Shown in pieces: positions 52,389 through 62,520 of a stretch of DNA of 64,000 bases. Source of the DNA: Rhodobacter sp. (lineage in GTDB: Bacteria; Pseudomonadota; Alphaproteobacteria; Rhodobacterales; Rhodobacteraceae); NCBI GenBank assembly GCA_020250125.1, contig JADCEL010000004.1, forward strand, positions 1 through 64,000, given 5' to 3'. A program made the translations under genes and the position numbers. Position 1 is the first letter of the stretch; each line of letters begins with the position of its first letter. The notes beneath the pieces are model-generated. The model did not search any database and was not told the origin of the DNA. It saw only the letters and a program-made list of their open reading frames with translations.

Positions 52389-53071
52389 AGCTGTCTGCCG
52401 ATCTTCTGGCCTTTTCGGGCCGCATCGGGCATCGGTTCCGCCAGCCTGATCTTCTGCTGCGCGCGGTCACCCATGCCTCGATTTCCTCGCTGACGCGGCC
52501 CGACAACCAGCGGCTGGAATTCCTGGGCGACCGCGTGCTTGGCCTTGCCATGGCCGAGGCCTTGCTGCGCGCTGACAGCACCGCAACGGAAGGCCAGCTT
52601 GCCCCGCGTTTCAACGCGCTTGTGCGCAAGGAAACCTGTGCCGATGTCGCGCGCGAGATCGGCCTTGGCGAGGTGCTCAAGCTGGGCCGGTCCGAAATGC
52701 TGTCGGGCGGGCGGCGCAAGGACGCCTTGCTGGGCGATGCGCTGGAGGCGGTGATCGCCGCCGTCTACATGGATGCCGGTTTCGAGGCGGCGCAGGCCGT
52801 GGTGCTGGCCCTGTGGGGTGACCGGATCGCAGGGGTCCAGGCAGATGCCCGCGATGCCAAGACCGCGCTGCAGGAATGGGCGCAGGCGCGCGGCCTGCCG
52901 CCGCCGGTCTATCTTGAACAGGGCCGGACCGGCCCCGATCATCAGCCGGTGTTCACGGTTGAGGTGCGGCTGGAAACCGGGGCCCTGGAACGTGCGGCGG
53001 CAGGCACGAAACGGCAGGCGGAACAGGCGGCGGCAAAGGCATTGCTCTTGCGGATGGAGACGGCGCAATGA
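52385..53071 (+). CDS. rnc: Ribonuclease III
   Basis: This 228-residue double-strand-specific endonuclease processes rRNA precursors and structured mRNA. The signature is [20 protein letters not shown], and the second acidic cluster is [19 protein letters not shown]. The C-terminal dsRNA-binding domain ends [13 protein letters not shown]. It uses a GTG start overlapping lepB by 4 bp and overlaps era by 4 bp. Confidence 0.96.
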   Translation: MKLSADLLAFSGRIGHRFRQPDLLLRAVTHASISSLTRPDNQRLEFLGDRVLGLAMAEALLRADSTATEGQLAPRFNALVRKETCADVAREIGLGEVLKLGRSEMLSGGRRKDALLGDALEAVIAAVYMDAGFEAAQAVVLALWGDRIAGVQADARDAKTALQEWAQARGLPPPVYLEQGRTGPDHQPVFTVEVRLETGALERAAAGTKRQAEQAAAKALLLRMETAQ

Positions 53072-53991
53072 CCGATGCGGCACCCGGCACCCGCGCCGGC
53101 TTCGTCGCCCTGATCGGCGAGCCGAATGCAGGCAAATCGACGCTTCTCAACCGCATGGTCGGGGCGAAAATCTCTATCGTCACGCACAAGGTGCAGACCA
53201 CGCGCACGCGCATCCGCGGCATCGCGATGGAAGGCCAAAGCCAGATCGTGTTCGTGGACACGCCCGGCCTGTTCCAGCCGCGCCGCAGGCTGGACCGCGC
53301 CATGGTGGCCGCCGCCTGGGGCGGGGCGGCGGATGCGGATATCACCGTGCTGCTGATCGAGGCGCATCGCGGCATGACCGATGGCGTGGCGCGGATCATC
53401 GCCTCCCTGCGCGACCGCTTTCCCGGGGGGCACAGGGTGGCGCTGGCAATCAACAAGATCGACCGGGTCAAGGCCGGGGTACTGCTGGACCTGGCCGGGA
53501 AACTGAACGAAGCCTTCCCCTTTGTGAAGACCTTCATGATTTCCGCCGAAAAGGGCTACGGCGTTGCCGATCTGAAGGCATGGCTTGCCGGGCAGGTCCC
53601 GGAAGGCCCGTGGCTCTACCCGGAAGACCAGATCGCCGATCTGCCGCTGCGGATGATTGCCGCGGAAATCACCCGTGAAAAGCTGACCCTGCGCCTGCAC
53701 CAGGAACTGCCCTACCAGCTGACCGTAGAGACGGAAAACTGGGAAGACAGGCCGGATGGATCAACCAGGATCGATCAGATCATCTATGTCGCCCGCGATG
53801 GCCACAAGGGCATCGTGCTGGGCAACAGGGGGGACACCGTCAAGGCCGTGGGCCAGGCCGCGCGGGCCGAGATGATGAGCTTTCTGCAACGCCCCGTACA
53901 CCTGTTCCTGCAGGTCAAGGCGCGCCCGGGCTGGCTGGAAGAGAGAGAACGCTTCGATGAGATGGGGCTGGATTTCGGGGATGGTGACTGA
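53068..53991 (+). CDS. era: GTPase Era
   Basis: This 307-residue 16S rRNA-binding GTPase acts in 30S subunit maturation. G1 is [10 protein letters not shown]2 is in TRTRIRG, G3 is DTPG and G4 is NKID. The C-terminal KH domain includes [16 protein letters not shown]-like and [15 protein letters not shown] segments. Its ATG overlaps rnc (ATGA). Confidence 0.97.
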   Translation: MTDAAPGTRAGFVALIGEPNAGKSTLLNRMVGAKISIVTHKVQTTRTRIRGIAMEGQSQIVFVDTPGLFQPRRRLDRAMVAAAWGGAADADITVLLIEAHRGMTDGVARIIASLRDRFPGGHRVALAINKIDRVKAGVLLDLAGKLNEAFPFVKTFMISAEKGYGVADLKAWLAGQVPEGPWLYPEDQIADLPLRMIAAEITREKLTLRLHQELPYQLTVETENWEDRPDGSTRIDQIIYVARDGHKGIVLGNRGDTVKAVGQAARAEMMSFLQRPVHLFLQVKARPGWLEERERFDEMGLDFGDGD

Positions 53992-54030
53992 GGGCTCTTC
54001 ATTTCGTTGCCGGTGCCGGGACCTGCCTGC

Positions 54031-54068
54031 GGGAGCCTCCGGCGGGGATATTTTTGAACAGAAAATGG
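54031..54068 (+). repeat. GATATTT intergenic motif downstream of era
   Basis: GGGAGCCTCCGGCGGGGATATTTTTGAACAGAAAATG closes the era transcript region; it matches the motif near 19853 in orientation relative to the upstream gene. Confidence 0.5.
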
Positions 54069-54108
54069 GGCAAGCACTGTCCCTTGGCTTGCATGCGGGG
54101 GATGGGCA

Positions 54109-54441
54109 ATGACGCCCCGCCTGACAGCCGATTTCTGGGTGCGCGCCTATCTGGCCCGGCTGCGGCTTGCCGGAATTCCCGCCTGTTTGACCGCCAGGGG
54201 CGATGCGACCGCTGGGGCGGTCATGGTAAAGCTTGCCACGCTTGATGGTGCGGCAAAGGCCTTTCAGAGATCCTTCGATCTGGTCAGCGGTGACCGGGTC
54301 TGGATGGTTCTGGCCGAGGGGGACGAAGCCGCCGTCGATGCCGTGATCGCGCGCCAGCGCGGCCATGACCGCGACCTTTGGGTCATCGAGATCGAGGACC
54401 GCGCCGGGCGCACCCTGCTGGATGAGGACGGCCTGCGCTGA
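54109..54441 (+). CDS. DUF1491 family protein
   Basis: This 110-residue, mixed alpha/beta protein begins [20 protein letters not shown] and continues [18 protein letters not shown] and [10 protein letters not shown]. It ends with a cluster of acidic residues and [19 protein letters not shown]1491 is typical of alphaproteobacteria, often near era/recO as here. Its function is unknown. Confidence 0.85.
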   Translation: MTPRLTADFWVRAYLARLRLAGIPACLTARGDATAGAVMVKLATLDGAAKAFQRSFDLVSGDRVWMVLAEGDEAAVDAVIARQRGHDRDLWVIEIEDRAGRTLLDEDGLR

Positions 54442-54484
54442 CCGGCAGGCTTGTGCTGCCCCGTGGGGCATGGTTACTGCGGCC

Positions 54485-55222
54485 ATGGAATGGCGGGATC
54501 AGGGGGCGGTGCTGGCCGTGCGGCGGCACGGCGAGACGGCCGCAATCATCGAGGTGTTCACCGCAGCACACGGCCGCCACGCCGGGGTGGTGCGCGGCGG
54601 CGCGTCGCGCAAGGTAGCCCCGGTGCTTCAGCCGGGGGCGCAGCTTGACCTGGCCTGGCGGGCGCGGCTTGAGGACCATCTGGGCCATTTCACGGTCGAG
54701 CCGCTGCAAAGCCGCAGCGCGATCCTGTCGGACCGCGCGGCCCTGTCGGCGCTGAATGCGGTCTGTGCGCTGCTGTCCCACGCCCTGCCCGAACGCGATG
54801 CCCACCCGGCCCTTTATCCCGCCACGATTGCGCTTCTGGATGCGCTGGAAGGGGCGGACTGGCAGCTTGCCTATCTGCGCTGGGAACTTCTGCTGCTGGA
54901 GGATCTTGGATTTGGCCTTGATCTGGCGCGCTGCGCCGTGACCGGCCAGACCGGGGACCTGGCCTATGTCTCTCCCCGAACCGGTCGCGCCGTCAGCCGC
55001 GCCGCTGCCGGTACCTGGGCAGATCGCCTGCTGCCGCTGCCGCCCTGCCTGACGGGCGGCGATGTGACCCCGGCCGGGCTGCTGCAGGGGCTGGGCCTGA
55101 CGGGCCATTTCCTGACGCGGGAACTCGGGTCGGTGCCGGGCACCCGGCCCCTGCCCGAGGCGCGGGCGCGGCTGGTCGATCTGCTGTCAAGGTCGGTCCA
55201 GGCCGTGGCCGGGGCACCGTGA
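54485..55222 (+). CDS. recO: DNA repair protein RecO
   Basis: This 245-residue recombination mediator helps RecR load RecA at gaps. The N-terminal OB fold begins [20 protein letters not shown], with [21 protein letters not shown] helical C-terminal half follows; the zinc-site cysteines of many RecO proteins are largely absent, one Cys lying in LARCAVTGQ. The start at 54485 matches family starts; a start at 54470 is possible. Confidence 0.92.
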   Translation: MEWRDQGAVLAVRRHGETAAIIEVFTAAHGRHAGVVRGGASRKVAPVLQPGAQLDLAWRARLEDHLGHFTVEPLQSRSAILSDRAALSALNAVCALLSHALPERDAHPALYPATIALLDALEGADWQLAYLRWELLLLEDLGFGLDLARCAVTGQTGDLAYVSPRTGRAVSRAAAGTWADRLLPLPPCLTGGDVTPAGLLQGLGLTGHFLTRELGSVPGTRPLPEARARLVDLLSRSVQAVAGAP

Positions 55223-55285
55223 ACCCGGCCAAAGGCGCAAATCCGCCGGTCCGTGTCGCGCGTGGCCGAGACAGGGGGGGCCGGC

Positions 55286-55305
55286 CACCGGCATGACTGC
55301 CGGTG
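55286..55305 (+). promoter_or_regulatory. Hairpin just upstream of the MFS gene
   Basis: CACCGGCA-TGAC-TGCCGGTG is a perfect 8-bp stem ending 9 bp before the ATG at 55315. It may terminate recO readthrough or limit access to the ribosome site GACAGG. Confidence 0.45.
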
Positions 55306-55314
55306 AGACAGGTT

Positions 55315-56544
55315 ATGGCCAACACATATATCCCCCTTTTCCTGCGGCATTCCCCGACCCCCCGCGTCGAGGCTTTCGCGCTTCTGGCCGGGCTGGAGGC
55401 CGGTGTCCGCGGCATTCTGATCTCGGTGATGCCGCTGGCCCTGTACGATGCGGTTCAGGATGCGGCTGTCGTTTCGCGCACCTTCTTTCTGATCGGCCTG
55501 GCATCGCTTTTGTGGGGGCTGATGGTGCCCTGGGCCACGCGCCATATCCCGCGCCGCTGGATGTATACGCTGGGCACGCTTCTGTATCTGGTCGGCATGG
55601 TGCTGGCACTGGCCGGCACCGCTGCGGCAATAGCCCTTGCCATTCTGGTGAATGCGCTGGCGACCGTGACGATCTTTGTCTGTCTGAACGCCTATGTTCT
55701 GGATTACATCACACGGGCGAACCTGGGGCGCAGCGCTTCGTTGCAGATGCTCTATGCCGCGATCTTCTGGGCGGTGGGTCCGATGCTGGGGGTCTGGCTG
55801 TGGGCACTTTGGGCCCCCGCCCCCTTTCTGGTCGCGGGGGCCTTCTCGGTGGCGCTGCTGGCGGCGTTCTGGGTGCTGCGGCTGGGCAATGGCAAGCAGA
55901 TCACCCGGGCCAAGGGCCCGGCGCTGAACCCGCTGGCCTATCTGGGCCGGTTCTTTGCACAGCCAAGGCTGATTGCGGGCTGGCTGTTTGCGGTTATCCG
56001 GTCCTGCGGCTGGTGGGTTTATGTCGTCTATCTGCCGATTTTCTGCATCGAGTCCGGTTTGGGTGACAAGGTGGGCGGGATTGCCCTGTCCTGCACCAAT
56101 GCGCTTTTGTTTTCCACGCCGGTCCTGCTGCGGCTGGTGCGGCGGGTGTCGGTGCGGCGCGCTGTCTGGGGCGGGTTTGTCTTTGGCGCGGTCCTGTTCA
56201 CGCTGGGCGGCCTGCTGTCGCCAATGCCATGGGTGACGGTCATCCTGCTGTTTGCGGGGTCATTCAGCCTGGTTTTGCTGGATGTGGCCGGGGGCCTTCC
56301 CTTCATGATGGCCGTAAAGCCATCCGAGCGCACGGAAATGGCTGCCGTCTATTCCAGCTTCCGCGATGTCTCGGGCATCCTGACACCCGGGGTTGCCTGG
56401 CTTGTGCTGCTGGTGGCACCGGTTGCGGGGGTCTTTGTTGCGGCCGGGGCGGGCATGGCGCTGGCTGCGGCAATTGCCGGACGGCTGCATCCCCGCCTGG
56501 GTGCCGAACGGCCATCGCAGGGCGCGGCCCGGGCTGCCCGGTAG
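55315..56544 (+). CDS. Major facilitator superfamily transporter
   Basis: This 409-residue inner-membrane protein has about 12 helices. It begins MANTYIPLFLRHSPTPRVEA, with a loop between helices 2 and 3 (WATRHIPRRWMYTLG) typical of MFS. A central basic loop follows RLGNGKQITRAKG. An in-frame GTG at 55303 is a less likely start. Neighbours give no substrate clue. Confidence 0.85.
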   Translation: MANTYIPLFLRHSPTPRVEAFALLAGLEAGVRGILISVMPLALYDAVQDAAVVSRTFFLIGLASLLWGLMVPWATRHIPRRWMYTLGTLLYLVGMVLALAGTAAAIALAILVNALATVTIFVCLNAYVLDYITRANLGRSASLQMLYAAIFWAVGPMLGVWLWALWAPAPFLVAGAFSVALLAAFWVLRLGNGKQITRAKGPALNPLAYLGRFFAQPRLIAGWLFAVIRSCGWWVYVVYLPIFCIESGLGDKVGGIALSCTNALLFSTPVLLRLVRRVSVRRAVWGGFVFGAVLFTLGGLLSPMPWVTVILLFAGSFSLVLLDVAGGLPFMMAVKPSERTEMAAVYSSFRDVSGILTPGVAWLVLLVAPVAGVFVAAGAGMALAAAIAGRLHPRLGAERPSQGAARAAR

Positions 56545-56599
56545 CAGGGTGCCGAAAACGACCCGTTGCATGGGCTGCGGGAACGGAAAGCAGGAACCC

Positions 56600-56800
56600 C
56601 TTCGCCTGCGCGGCCCGCCCCCGGCGGGTGCTGCCCTTTCGTTGCGCGTGAACGAACGGTCCTTGGGGGACAATGGTCACGACCTTTCGGGGAAAGGCAC
56701 CGCGTTTCCCTGTCTGCCCGGAATGGCACCCCCGTTCCGGGAACGGGAAGGTTTTCCCGACAGGCAGGCGGGCGGGATGCGCTTTCAGCAGCCTGTCAGC
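56600..56800. repeat. Dispersed intergenic repeat, copy C
   Basis: This copy has all blocks of copy A: CCCGCCCCCGGCGGG, CCTTTCGTTGCG, CACCGCGTTTCCCTGTCTGCCCGGAA, a hairpin, then TTTTCCCGACAGGCAGGCGGGCGG and CTTTCAGCAGCCTGT. The hairpin is CCCGTTCC-G-GGAACGGG (56731-56747), different in sequence from that of copy A but at the same place. It lies between the MFS gene and the end of the reductase gene. Confidence 0.6.
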
Positions 56801-56803
56801 GCA

Positions 56804-57808
56804 TCAGGCCGGGGTCAGGGCTGCGGCCGTGGCAAGAACCGAATCTCTGGCCGGGGTGATCTTCAGTCCAAGGTCGCGGCGGGCCTTGCTGTTGTCGAGC
56901 GTGAGGGTCATGCCCAGCCACGGCAGGATCATCCTGATTTCGCCATCGAACAGGGCCAAAAGCCGCAGAAGCACGCGGGGGGCGCTGCGTGTGGTGATCG
57001 ACCGGTTCGGATAGGCCGCCTTCAGGATGCGCGCCATTTCCAGCAGACTCAGAAAGCCATCGGCCACCAGATAGCGCTGGCCGATCGTGGCCGGATTGGC
57101 AAGCGCGGCCAGATGCGCGGCAGAAACATCGGCGATGTCGGTTACCGGCAACAGAACATCGGGAAGCGCCGGGTCCTTGCCGGCCAGAAGACGACTGATC
57201 GCGCCCACGGAACTGCCTGTCTGGCCATCCATCGGGGTACCCAGAACCATGCCCGGATTGATCACGGTCAGCTGCATTTCAGGATGCGCCTTCACGAAGT
57301 CCCAGGCAGCGCGTTCGGCCAGCGTCTTTGATTTCGTATAGGCGGTGACGGTCGGGGCACCAAGATCGGTCCAGTCGGTTTCGCTCAGCGGGCCTGATTT
57401 TGCGCCGTGAATCACCGCTTCGGTCGACGAGGTCAGGATCACGCGGGTCACGCCCGCAGCCTGCGCCGCCCGGAGCACCCGCAGCGTCCCGTCAAGGGCA
57501 GGTCGGATCAGTTCGTTTTCATCCTTTGGCTGGGCAAGGGGAAAGGGTGAGGCCGTGTGGATCACGGCCGTTATCCCCGCCATGGCTTCTGCCCAGCCCG
57601 CGTCCCGGGTCAAGTCAAGCGTGACAAACCTGAGCCGCGCCAGGGCCGCGTCATCGCAGCCATGCGCCCGCATCGCCGCGCGCACCTCATCCTCGCGCCC
57701 GGCTGACCGCAGCGATCCCGTCACCGACATGCCCGCTTTCAGCAGGTCAAACGCTATACGTTTGGCAATAAAGCCGGAAATGCCCGTCAGCAGCACATTC
57801 TGTTCCAT
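56804..57808 (-). CDS. NAD(P)-dependent epimerase/dihydroflavonol-4-reductase-like protein
   Basis: This 334-residue extended short-chain dehydrogenase has the nucleotide motif LLTGISGFIAKRIA (TGxxGxxA), TASPFPLAQPKDENELIRPA, and catalytic Ser-Tyr-Lys as TSSTEAV and AYTKSKTLAE. It resembles aldehyde/ketone-reducing DFR-like proteins. A perfect palindrome upstream (57828-57850) suggests control by a dimeric repressor not encoded beside it. The substrate is unknown. Confidence 0.88.
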   Translation of the reverse strand: MEQNVLLTGISGFIAKRIAFDLLKAGMSVTGSLRSAGREDEVRAAMRAHGCDDAALARLRFVTLDLTRDAGWAEAMAGITAVIHTASPFPLAQPKDENELIRPALDGTLRVLRAAQAAGVTRVILTSSTEAVIHGAKSGPLSETDWTDLGAPTVTAYTKSKTLAERAAWDFVKAHPEMQLTVINPGMVLGTPMDGQTGSSVGAISRLLAGKDPALPDVLLPVTDIADVSAAHLAALANPATIGQRYLVADGFLSLLEMARILKAAYPNRSITTRSAPRVLLRLLALFDGEIRMILPWLGMTLTLDNSKARRDLGLKITPARDSVLATAAALTPA

Positions 57809-57827
57809 GGGGGAAGGCCCTTGCCAA

Positions 57828-57850
57828 GTATGTTACTGCCTATAACATAC
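57828..57850. promoter_or_regulatory. Perfect palindrome upstream of the reductase gene
   Basis: GTATGTTA-N7-TAACATAC is an 8+8 bp perfect inverted repeat 20 bp upstream of the ATG. It sits in an AT-rich patch that stands out from GC-rich surroundings. The size fits a TetR- or MarR-type operator. Confidence 0.65.
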
Positions 57851-57887
57851 GCTCCGCCCGGCAGGATGCAACAAGAAACTGAACGGA

Positions 57888-59555
57888 TCAGTCCAGCAGG
57901 CGGCGGGCGATCACCTGGGCCTGGATTTCGGCGGCCCCTTCGAAAATGTTCAGGATGCGGGCATCGCACAGAATGCGGCTGATCTGATATTCCAGCGCAA
58001 ATCCGTTGCCGCCATGAATCTGCAGCGCGTTGTCGGCGCAGGACCAGGCCACGCGCGCGGCCAGAAGCTTTGCCATGCCAGCCTCCAGATCGCAGCGCCT
58101 GTCATGGTCCTTCTGCCAGGCGCTGAAATAGGTCAGCTGCCGGGCCACCATGATTTCCGCCGCCATCATCGCCAGCTTGCCCGCGACGCGCGGGAACCCG
58201 ATCAGCGCCTTGCCGAACTGCCTGCGGTCAGCGGCATAGGACATTCCCACCTCCAGCGCGTTCTGCGCCACGCCAACGGCACGGGCGGCGGTCTGGATGC
58301 GGGCGGATTCGAAGGTTTGCATCAGCTGCTTGAAGCCCTGGCCTTCAACCCCGCCCAGCAGGTTCGCGCCCTTGACCCTGAAGCCATCGAAAGCAAGTTC
58401 GTATTCCTTCATGCCGCGATAGCCCAGCACCCCGATCTCGCCGCCGGTCATGCCGGGGGTGGGAAAGGGGGCGTCATCGGTGCCGGGCATCTTTTCGGCA
58501 AGAAACATGGACAGGCCGCGATAATCGCTGCTGTCCGGATCGGTGCGCGCCAGCAGCGTCATCACATGGGTGCGGGCGGCATGGGTGATCCAGGTCTTGT
58601 TGCCCGTGACTTCCCAGTCGTCGCCAACCTTGACCGCGCGGGTGCGCAGACTGCCCAGATCGGAACCGGTGTTCGGCTCGGTGAAGACGGCGGTCGGCAG
58701 GATTTCGGCACTTGCCAGCCTTGGCAGCCACTGCGCCTTCTGCTCGGGCGTGCCGCCGCACAGGATCAGCTCTGCCGCAATCTCGCTGCGCGTGGCAAGA
58801 CTGCCGACACCGATATAGCCACGGGACAGTTCTTCGGACACGACCACCATGCTGGCCTTTGACATGCCCAGGCCACCGAATTCTTCCGGGATCGTCAGGC
58901 CGAAAACGCCCATTGCGGCAAGCTGTTCGATGATGTCCATCGGGATCAGCTCGTCGCGCAGGTGCCAGCCGTGGGCATGGGGGGCGACCTGCTCATCGGC
59001 AAAGCGGCGGAACTGGTCGCGGATCATTTCCAGCTCGTCATCCAGTCCGGACGCGCCGAAGGTGGCACGGCCCCGGTTTTCGCGCATCAGCGCGACAAGG
59101 CGCTGGCGCGCGGCGTCGGTGTTGCCGTTTGCCATCAGGGTGGCGGCGGCAGCACCGGGGGCCGGGGCTGTCAGGCCAAGGTCCTGAACCCGCGCCATTT
59201 CGCCCTGACTCATCGGAATGCCGCCGTGAATCTGGCTCAGGTATTCGCCGAAGGCGATCTGCAGGATCAGCGCCTCCATCTCGCCGAAGGTGCCGTCCTG
59301 TGTCGTGCGGCCTGCCCAGGCCTGCATCTGGCGCAGCGATTCGGTATAGGTGGCAAGCCAGGCCAGCGTATGCGCGGCGAACTGGTTGTCCTCCATCGCG
59401 GCAGCGCTGACCTTGCCGCCCAAGGTGACCCTGGCGCGCAAAGCCTCGCGCGCGGTCTGGAACAGATGCTCGACCTCGGGCAGTGCAGCTTCTGTCAGCG
59501 CCAGAAGATCGGCCAGCACGGGGCCATGCGAAAGGGTCTGTCCGTCGTGTGGCAT
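57888..59555 (-). CDS. mcd: (2S)-methylsuccinyl-CoA dehydrogenase (ethylmalonyl-CoA pathway)
   Basis: This 555-residue flavin-dependent acyl-CoA dehydrogenase has an extra N-terminal domain of about 150 residues (ALRARVTLGGKVSAAAMEDN, QIAFGEYLSQIHGGIPMSQG), as in Mcd of the ethylmalonyl-CoA pathway for acetyl-CoA assimilation. The core has PTAVFTEPNTGSDLGSLRT, TWITHAART and YAADRRQFGK. It ends LQIHGGNGFALEYQISRILC followed by a catalytic-region DARILNIFEG. AGGAG precedes the start at 59555. It lies near pckA, fitting central carbon metabolism. Confidence 0.87.
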   Translation of the reverse strand: MPHDGQTLSHGPVLADLLALTEAALPEVEHLFQTAREALRARVTLGGKVSAAAMEDNQFAAHTLAWLATYTESLRQMQAWAGRTTQDGTFGEMEALILQIAFGEYLSQIHGGIPMSQGEMARVQDLGLTAPAPGAAAATLMANGNTDAARQRLVALMRENRGRATFGASGLDDELEMIRDQFRRFADEQVAPHAHGWHLRDELIPMDIIEQLAAMGVFGLTIPEEFGGLGMSKASMVVVSEELSRGYIGVGSLATRSEIAAELILCGGTPEQKAQWLPRLASAEILPTAVFTEPNTGSDLGSLRTRAVKVGDDWEVTGNKTWITHAARTHVMTLLARTDPDSSDYRGLSMFLAEKMPGTDDAPFPTPGMTGGEIGVLGYRGMKEYELAFDGFRVKGANLLGGVEGQGFKQLMQTFESARIQTAARAVGVAQNALEVGMSYAADRRQFGKALIGFPRVAGKLAMMAAEIMVARQLTYFSAWQKDHDRRCDLEAGMAKLLAARVAWSCADNALQIHGGNGFALEYQISRILCDARILNIFEGAAEIQAQVIARRLLD

Positions 59556-59872
59556 GCCGCAACTCCTGCTCGGGGTGTCGGGCCGGAATAGAGTGTTCGC
59601 AGGCGCAGCGCAACATAAATGCGTCTTGTGCGGTCTGGATGAATTAAAATGTCGCACACGGGTCGGTCATCCCGGCTTTGGTCGCCGGTCTGAACCGGGT
59701 CTTCCGGCGGGCAGTGCCGGGCGTGCTGCGGACGGTGGGCGGCCGCCGGCGGTTTCTTCCGCAGACCGTGCGGCATGGCGGACTTCCGGCGCGCATCCTG
59801 CATCCGGTCTGGCGGGGTCCGGGCCTGCCGGTCTCCGTCCCTGCCGCCCGGCGGATCATGCGCCACAGCAGG
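59556..59872. other. Intergenic region between pckA and mcd
   Basis: This region lies downstream of pckA and upstream of mcd on the same strand. No gene or clear regulatory motif was recognised. Confidence 0.5.
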
Positions 59873-61471
59873 TCAGCCGATGGCAGCGTCGCGCACGCAG
59901 GCGTCGACATGGGGCAGATATTGCCCGAAGTTGCCGGCGAACATCGCCACCAGCTTCTGCGCCTGTGCATCATAGGCTGTCGCACTGGCCCAAGTGCCGC
60001 GCGGGTCAAGCAGGCCACGGTCCACACCGGGAACGTCGACCGGCACGTCGAAGCCGAAATTCGGATCACGCCGGTATCCGGCACCCGACAGCGATCCGTC
60101 CAGCGCCGCCGTCAGCAGCGCCCGCGTGGCGCGGATCGGCATCCGGCGCCCGGCGCCAAAGGCACCGCCGGTCCAGCCGGTGTTGACCAGCCAACAGGCT
60201 GCGCCGTGTCTGGCGATTTTCGCCTGCAACAGCTTGCCATAAACCTCGGGCCGGCGCAGCAGGAAGGGCGCGCCGAAACAGGCCGAAAAGGTGGGCTGCG
60301 GGTCGGTCACGCCCTGTTCGGTGCCCGCCACCCTGGATGTGAACCCCGAAAGGAAGTGATACATCGCCTGGGCCGGGGTCAGGCGGGCGATGGGCGGCAG
60401 CACGCCGAAGGCATCACAGGTCAGCATGATGATGTTCCCGGGATGCCCGCCCAGCCCGCTGGCAGAGGCGTTCGGGATGCAGTCCAGCGGATAGGCGCAG
60501 CGCGTGTTGGCCGTCAGGCTGGCATCCGCGAAATCAAGCTCCAGCGTTTCGGGATCGAAGACCATGTTTTCCACCACCGTGCCGAAGCGCTGCGTGGTGG
60601 AGAAAATCTCGGGCTCTGCCCCGGCGCTCAGGTTGATGGTCTTGGCATAGCAGCCGCCTTCGAAATTGAAGATGCCCCGGTCGGACCAGCCATGTTCGTC
60701 ATCCCCGATCAGGGTGCGCGACGGATCGGCGGACAATGTGGTTTTGCCGGTGCCGGACAGGCCGAAGAACACGGCGGTGTCCACCGGATTGCCGGGGGCA
60801 TGGCTGGCCGCGCAATGCATCGGCATGAAGCCCTTCTCGGGCATCAGATAGTTGAGCAGGCTGAAGACCGCCTTCTTGGTCTCGCCCGCATAGGCGGTTC
60901 CGGCGATCAGGATCAGTTTGCGGTCGAAATGAAAGGTGATGATCGTTCCGCTGCGGCAGCCGTGACGCGCGGGGTCTGCGGTGAAGGACGGGCAATTGAT
61001 GATCGTCCACTGCGGCGTGAATGTCGTCAGTTCAGACCGGTCGGGCCGGCGCAGCAGATGACGGATGAACAGGCCATGCCAGGCCAGTTCCGTCACCACG
61101 CGCAGGTCCAGACGATGCGCCGCATCGGCCCCCGCAAACAGGTCCTGCACAAAGCAGTCGCGCCCCCGCAGATGGGCCAGCATGTCGGCATAGAGCCGCT
61201 CGAACGCGTCGGGGGTCTGGCTTGCGTTGTTGTCCCACCAGATGCTGTCTTCGACAGATGCCGTGCGGACAACATGCTTGTCCCTGGGGGACCGGCCGGT
61301 GTGACTGCCGGTCGAGACAAGAAACGCGCCACCCTTTCCAAGCCTGCCCTCGCGGCGCTGGAGCGCGGCTTCGATCAGGGCAGGTTCGGTCAGGTTGCAG
61401 TGGACCGGGCCAAGCCCGGTGATGCCTTGTCCGTCCAGCCGGAAGGCCGGGTTCACACGTCCGATGGTCAT
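59873..61471 (-). CDS. pckA: Phosphoenolpyruvate carboxykinase (ATP)
   Basis: This 532-residue enzyme makes PEP from oxaloacetate, the entry to gluconeogenesis. The substrate-binding loop is [16 protein letters not shown], and the kinase-1a P-loop is [12 protein letters not shown]. Metal-binding is seen in LIGDDEHGW, with [14 protein letters not shown] and the [15 protein letters not shown] block. The start at 61471 is the first ATG before the conserved core. Its position divergent from chvI is common in alphaproteobacteria. Confidence 0.96.
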   Translation of the reverse strand: MTIGRVNPAFRLDGQGITGLGPVHCNLTEPALIEAALQRREGRLGKGGAFLVSTGSHTGRSPRDKHVVRTASVEDSIWWDNNASQTPDAFERLYADMLAHLRGRDCFVQDLFAGADAAHRLDLRVVTELAWHGLFIRHLLRRPDRSELTTFTPQWTIINCPSFTADPARHGCRSGTIITFHFDRKLILIAGTAYAGETKKAVFSLLNYLMPEKGFMPMHCAASHAPGNPVDTAVFFGLSGTGKTTLSADPSRTLIGDDEHGWSDRGIFNFEGGCYAKTINLSAGAEPEIFSTTQRFGTVVENMVFDPETLELDFADASLTANTRCAYPLDCIPNASASGLGGHPGNIIMLTCDAFGVLPPIARLTPAQAMYHFLSGFTSRVAGTEQGVTDPQPTFSACFGAPFLLRRPEVYGKLLQAKIARHGAACWLVNTGWTGGAFGAGRRMPIRATRALLTAALDGSLSGAGYRRDPNFGFDVPVDVPGVDRGLLDPRGTWASATAYDAQAQKLVAMFAGNFGQYLPHVDACVRDAAIG

Positions 61472-61812
61472 TCTGCATGCTCCCCCGCCGCATTGCAGGG
61501 CGGGTCTTCGGGGCGGGTGCCGACACGCCCCGGGCCGGCAGGGCTGTGCGACACGCACCCCGACGGGGCGCGCAACTGCATCCTGCCACGCGCCCGACAC
61601 CCTGTATCGGCCTGCTTGCGTCAGGTTGGCGCAACCATCGTCCGATAATGGCAGCAACGGGACGCACCTGCGGCAATTAAGTCAAACTTTCGCCATATCC
61701 GAAGACAAAACCGGCCCCCCGGCGGGGCGATTCGCACTTATCGGTTGCGTCCCTTGTCAGGACTGCGGACTATGAAGCCTAAAAAACGGCGGAGTTCGAC
61801 AAGTCAGGACCA
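61472..61812. promoter_or_regulatory. Divergent pckA-chvI regulatory region
   Basis: This 341-bp region holds the promoters of pckA and chvI. The part at about 61675-61805 is AT-richer than the genes (AATTAAGTCAAACTTTCGCC, CCTAAAAAACGG) and probably contains the chvI promoter. No operator was resolved. Confidence 0.45.
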
Positions 61813-62520
61813 ATGCGGATGTCCAGAATCGCCCTTGTGGACGACGACAGGAATATCCTGACGTCCGTGTCGCTGACGCTGGAGGCGGAAGGCTTCGTGG
61901 TCGAAACCTATAACGACGGCCAATCGGCGCTGGAGGCGTTCAACCGCCGCATGCCGGACATGGCCGTGCTCGACATCAAGATGCCGCGCATGGACGGCAT
62001 GGACCTGCTTCAGCGGCTGCGGCAGAAAACCGCTATGCCGGTCATTTTCCTGACCTCGAAGGATGACGAGATCGACGAAATCCTCGGTCTGCGCATGGGC
62101 GCGGATGATTATGTGAAAAAGCCGTTCTCGCTGCGGCTTCTGATCGAGCGCATCCGCGCGCTGCTGCGGCGGCAACAGGCCATCGCAACCGGCGAAACCG
62201 CCGCTTCCGAAGAAACCAGAATCATGGACCGCGGCGCGCTGCGCATGGACCCCCTGCGCCATTCCGTCAGCTGGAAAGGGAAGGATGTTGCGCTGACGGT
62301 GACAGAATTCCTGCTGTTGCAGGCCCTTGCCCAACGGCCGGGCCTGGTGAAAAGCCGCGATCAGCTGATGGATGTGGCCTATGACGATCAGGTCTATGTC
62401 GATGACCGCACCATCGACAGCCACATCAAGCGCCTGCGCAAGAAAATGCGCAGCATTGACAACGAGTTCTCTGCCATCGAAACCTTATACGGAATCGGCT
62501 ACCGGTATAACGGGGAATGA
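61813..62520 (+). CDS. chvI: Two-component response regulator ChvI
   Basis: This 235-residue OmpR-type regulator has receiver acidic residues Asp10-12, phospho-acceptor Asp54 ([13 protein letters not shown]), Thr in FLTSKDD and Lys in YVKKPFS. The winged-helix C-terminus includes [17 protein letters not shown] and [17 protein letters not shown]. ChvI proteins control envelope, acid and carbon responses in alphaproteobacteria. A second start at 61819 is possible. Its stop overlaps the chvG start. Confidence 0.95.
   Translation: MRMSRIALVDDDRNILTSVSLTLEAEGFVVETYNDGQSALEAFNRRMPDMAVLDIKMPRMDGMDLLQRLRQKTAMPVIFLTSKDDEIDEILGLRMGADDYVKKPFSLRLLIERIRALLRRQQAIATGETAASEETRIMDRGALRMDPLRHSVSWKGKDVALTVTEFLLLQALAQRPGLVKSRDQLMDVAYDDQVYVDDRTIDSHIKRLRKKMRSIDNEFSAIETLYGIGYRYNGE

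Noticed and set aside
59678-61648. A 656-codon plus-strand open frame.
   Set aside because: It is antisense to pckA with no recognisable features.
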